Assembly (NCBI GenBank): GCA_947071955.1
Contig: CAMTGL010000076.1
Coordinates: 1-9,192 of the forward strand
Source: an uncultured Plesiomonas sp.
Lineage (GTDB): Bacteria; Pseudomonadota; Gammaproteobacteria; Enterobacterales; CAMTGL01
Direction: 5' to 3'
Length of the DNA: 9,192 bases
A program made the position numbers and the translations under genes. The notes under the pieces are model-generated. The model had not been told where the DNA came from. It did no database searches and saw nothing but the letters and a program-made list of their open reading frames with translations. Position 1 is the stretch's first letter. Every line of letters starts with the position of its first letter. Shown here piece by piece: positions 7,998 through 9,192 of the stretch.

Positions 7998-8026
7998 TAA
8001 GGGGGGATGCAAATAAAATTGCAAAT
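7980..8026. repeat. Three direct GCAAAT repeats in the prepilin-recC spacer
   Basis: GCAAAT occurs at 7980-7985, 8009-8014 and 8021-8026 within the 93-bp spacer 7952-8044. The rest of the spacer holds the inverted repeat at 7973-7997, a G6 run at 8001-8006 and the recC ribosome binding site. I looked for a recC promoter here and found only poor matches, such as TTGCAA with TACGAT at 19-bp spacing, so I call none. The repeats may be chance in AT-rich sequence. Confidence 0.25.
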
Positions 8027-8044
8027 ATAGCTATTTAATGTTTA

Positions 8045-8509
8045 TTAATTCACACCATACTTATAATTTAAATCCGCAAGCAATCTCGAAAGAGATGCCA
8101 TCTTCACACGCTCCCCTGCCGGACAGGAAGTGTCATTTAATATGCACTGTGAAACATTCACATTTATTTTCTTAGCTTGAATATCAATATTTTTTTTCGT
8201 ATCAGCAGGATCAGGATAGCTATCAATTGTAATTAACTGAGGTTTTACCACCTCAACAAAATACTTAACTCCATTTGTAATAACGAACTCATTAGATCCC
8301 GCAATGGTATTAAATTCATTGCCGGATCGCATTCGGCTAATCGTTTCTAATTTTGTATTAGCAATACGATATGCCTCTAATCTCATGGCTGTGTCAGAAT
8401 AAGAGTTAAAATAACTCTTTTGTAATGAAACTAAGGCCAGTGATGTTATTGATATAATCAGCATAGATATCAATACTTCAATCAATCCAAACCCTCTATT
8501 AATAGTCAC
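8045..8509 (-). CDS. PilV/PpdC-type minor prepilin with type IV cleavage/methylation motif
   Basis: This 154-residue protein has a class III (type IV pilin) signal: MTINRG then FGLIEVLISMLIISITSL. Prepilin peptidase would cut after Gly6, Phe7 would be N-methylated, and Glu11 is the conserved Glu at mature position 5. A single membrane helix spans about 7-29, followed by an amphipathic stretch. The globular part has only Cys122 and Cys129, which could form a disulfide. Minor pilins of this kind prime or sit within type IV pilus or type II secretion fibres. Its place just upstream of recC is that of ppdC in E. coli, but it is longer (PpdC is about 107 residues) and the N-terminus looks more like PilV, so I give no symbol. 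The GTG start overlaps the previous gene by 11 nt and has GGAG 6 nt upstream. The region is AT-rich compared with recC. Confidence 0.85.
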   Translation of the reverse strand: MTINRGFGLIEVLISMLIISITSLALVSLQKSYFNSYSDTAMRLEAYRIANTKLETISRMRSGNEFNTIAGSNEFVITNGVKYFVEVVKPQLITIDSYPDPADTKKNIDIQAKKINVNVSQCILNDTSCPAGERVKMASLSRLLADLNYKYGVN

Positions 8510-9192
8510 TCCACGCTCCGATTTTGATTGATTGAGATTTTAGTTTATCATTCATTTCATTAAGCAACTTTGAATCATATGTTAATTTAAATGAGGATTC
8601 AAACCATGCTAAACTTTCACTATCCAATACTAATGTACCGACCAATTGTACCGTATTCATTGCCTGAAACTTTAGATTCACCTTTGAGTTTTTAACACTA
8701 TCAATAAACGAAATCATTCCTCTTGCAGGCCCACCACCATTAGTGTAAATAGTCAATCCATTTGCCATAATGTATTTATATGCAGTAGAGTCCTTATCCG
8801 GCAAGCCAGTCAAATTAATAACGATATTCATTGGTTTATCCGTGTAAACCAATGGACCATCAAGATAACATCCCCAAACTGAAGGGTCATTAATACCAAT
8901 GTAAGGGAAAACTTTAAACTCATGGATCGAAGATCCATTTAAATCCAACCAAACGTGATTTTCTAATTTCCCATTTGCTTTTGCATTTTTCATTTGAGAT
9001 ATCATAGATTGGCACTGCTTTGATGCATCAGGCTGAACGGTTTTTATATCTAAAAACTTCCCCTTAGAGTCCATAAACTCTTTACCCAAATATTCTGATG
9101 AGGCTTTATTATTATCGGTGATATTAGTATTTTGACTAAAACCATCTGAATCATCCACAGCTTTAGGTGATGAGTTCACATTTATTTTATTC
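8499..9192 (-). CDS. Unrecognised protein beside the minor prepilin, C-terminal 230 residues (5' end outside window)
   Basis: I do not recognise this protein. The frame is open from the right edge to TAA at 8499. A GTG at 9179 could start a 226-residue form, but it has no Shine-Dalgarno and no in-frame stop precedes it before the edge, so the gene probably continues beyond. The visible part is Ser/Asn/Lys-rich, has two cysteines (in SKQCQSM and VWGCYLDG) and no membrane helix. The C-terminal third looks beta-rich: VNLKFQAMNTVQLVGTLVLD, then FKLTYDSKLL and a final IGAWSDY. This pattern (strand, G-x-L-V-x-D, later L-x-Y-D, closing aromatic) recalls the C-termini of some large PilX-like proteins, but this is inference from memory. 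It sits in the position of ygdB in E. coli, overlaps the prepilin by 11 nt and is likely translationally coupled to it. A pilus-associated or secreted role is plausible from context only. Confidence 0.6.
   Translation of the reverse strand, partial: NKINVNSSPKAVDDSDGFSQNTNITDNNKASSEYLGKEFMDSKGKFLDIKTVQPDASKQCQSMISQMKNAKANGKLENHVWLDLNGSSIHEFKVFPYIGINDPSVWGCYLDGPLVYTDKPMNIVINLTGLPDKDSTAYKYIMANGLTIYTNGGGPARGMISFIDSVKNSKVNLKFQAMNTVQLVGTLVLDSESLAWFESSFKLTYDSKLLNEMNDKLKSQSIKIGAWSDY
8516..8519 (-). promoter_or_regulatory. Ribosome binding site for the minor prepilin inside the upstream gene
   Basis: GGAG on the minus strand lies 6 nt before the GTG start at 8509, within the last codons (Gly-Ala-Trp-Ser) of the upstream reading frame. 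With the 11-nt overlap this suggests translational coupling of the two genes. Confidence 0.6.

Noticed and set aside
8499..9179. GTG at 9179 as the true start of the gene upstream of the prepilin
   Set aside because: No ribosome binding site precedes it and the frame stays open to the window edge, so the gene is more likely cut by the edge.

Overview
The window looks like a gammaproteobacterial chromosome, read almost entirely on the minus strand. In transcription order it runs: 3' part of a large unrecognised protein (cut by the right edge), a PilV/PpdC-type minor prepilin, recC, ptrA (protease III), and the 5' part of recB (cut by the left edge). This is the Escherichia coli order ppdC-recC-ptrA-recB. 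RecC, PtrA and RecB align almost without gaps to my memory of the E. coli proteins. Protein divergence and roughly 50-60% GC in sampled lines of the housekeeping genes suggest a relative outside Escherichia/Salmonella. Enterobacterales-like (for example Plesiomonas) or Aeromonadales-like (for example Tolumonas) lineages are guesses, not identifications.

Region 1 (1-1624): the first 461 codons of recB, preceded by a 241-bp gap. The gap holds a strong intrinsic terminator for ptrA, a perfect 12-bp palindrome, a possible extended -10 promoter and a second weaker hairpin with a U-rich tail. In E. coli ptrA and recB overlap; here recB appears to be transcriptionally separated and probably needs its own promoter. 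Region 2 (1625-7951): ptrA and recC, 30 bp apart and probably co-transcribed. Region 3 (7952-8044): a 93-bp spacer with a hairpin, three GCAAAT repeats and the recC ribosome binding site, but no convincing promoter. Region 4 (8045-9192): an AT-rich pair of overlapping genes, a small minor prepilin and a larger partial secreted-looking protein.

RecB (helicase-nuclease) and RecC (Chi recognition) are two of the three subunits of the RecBCD enzyme for double-strand break repair; recD is not in the window. PtrA is a periplasmic zinc peptidase with no known role in recombination, so its place between recC and recB is a conserved accident of gene order. The pilin pair probably belongs to a minor-pilin cluster for a type IV pilus or related machine that continues past the right edge.

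I see no mobile element, CRISPR array, tRNA or rRNA, and no clear undescribed system. The points most worth checking are the terminator that separates recB, the Thr40-to-Pro change in the Chi-recognition surface of RecC, and the AT-rich unrecognised protein beside the prepilin.
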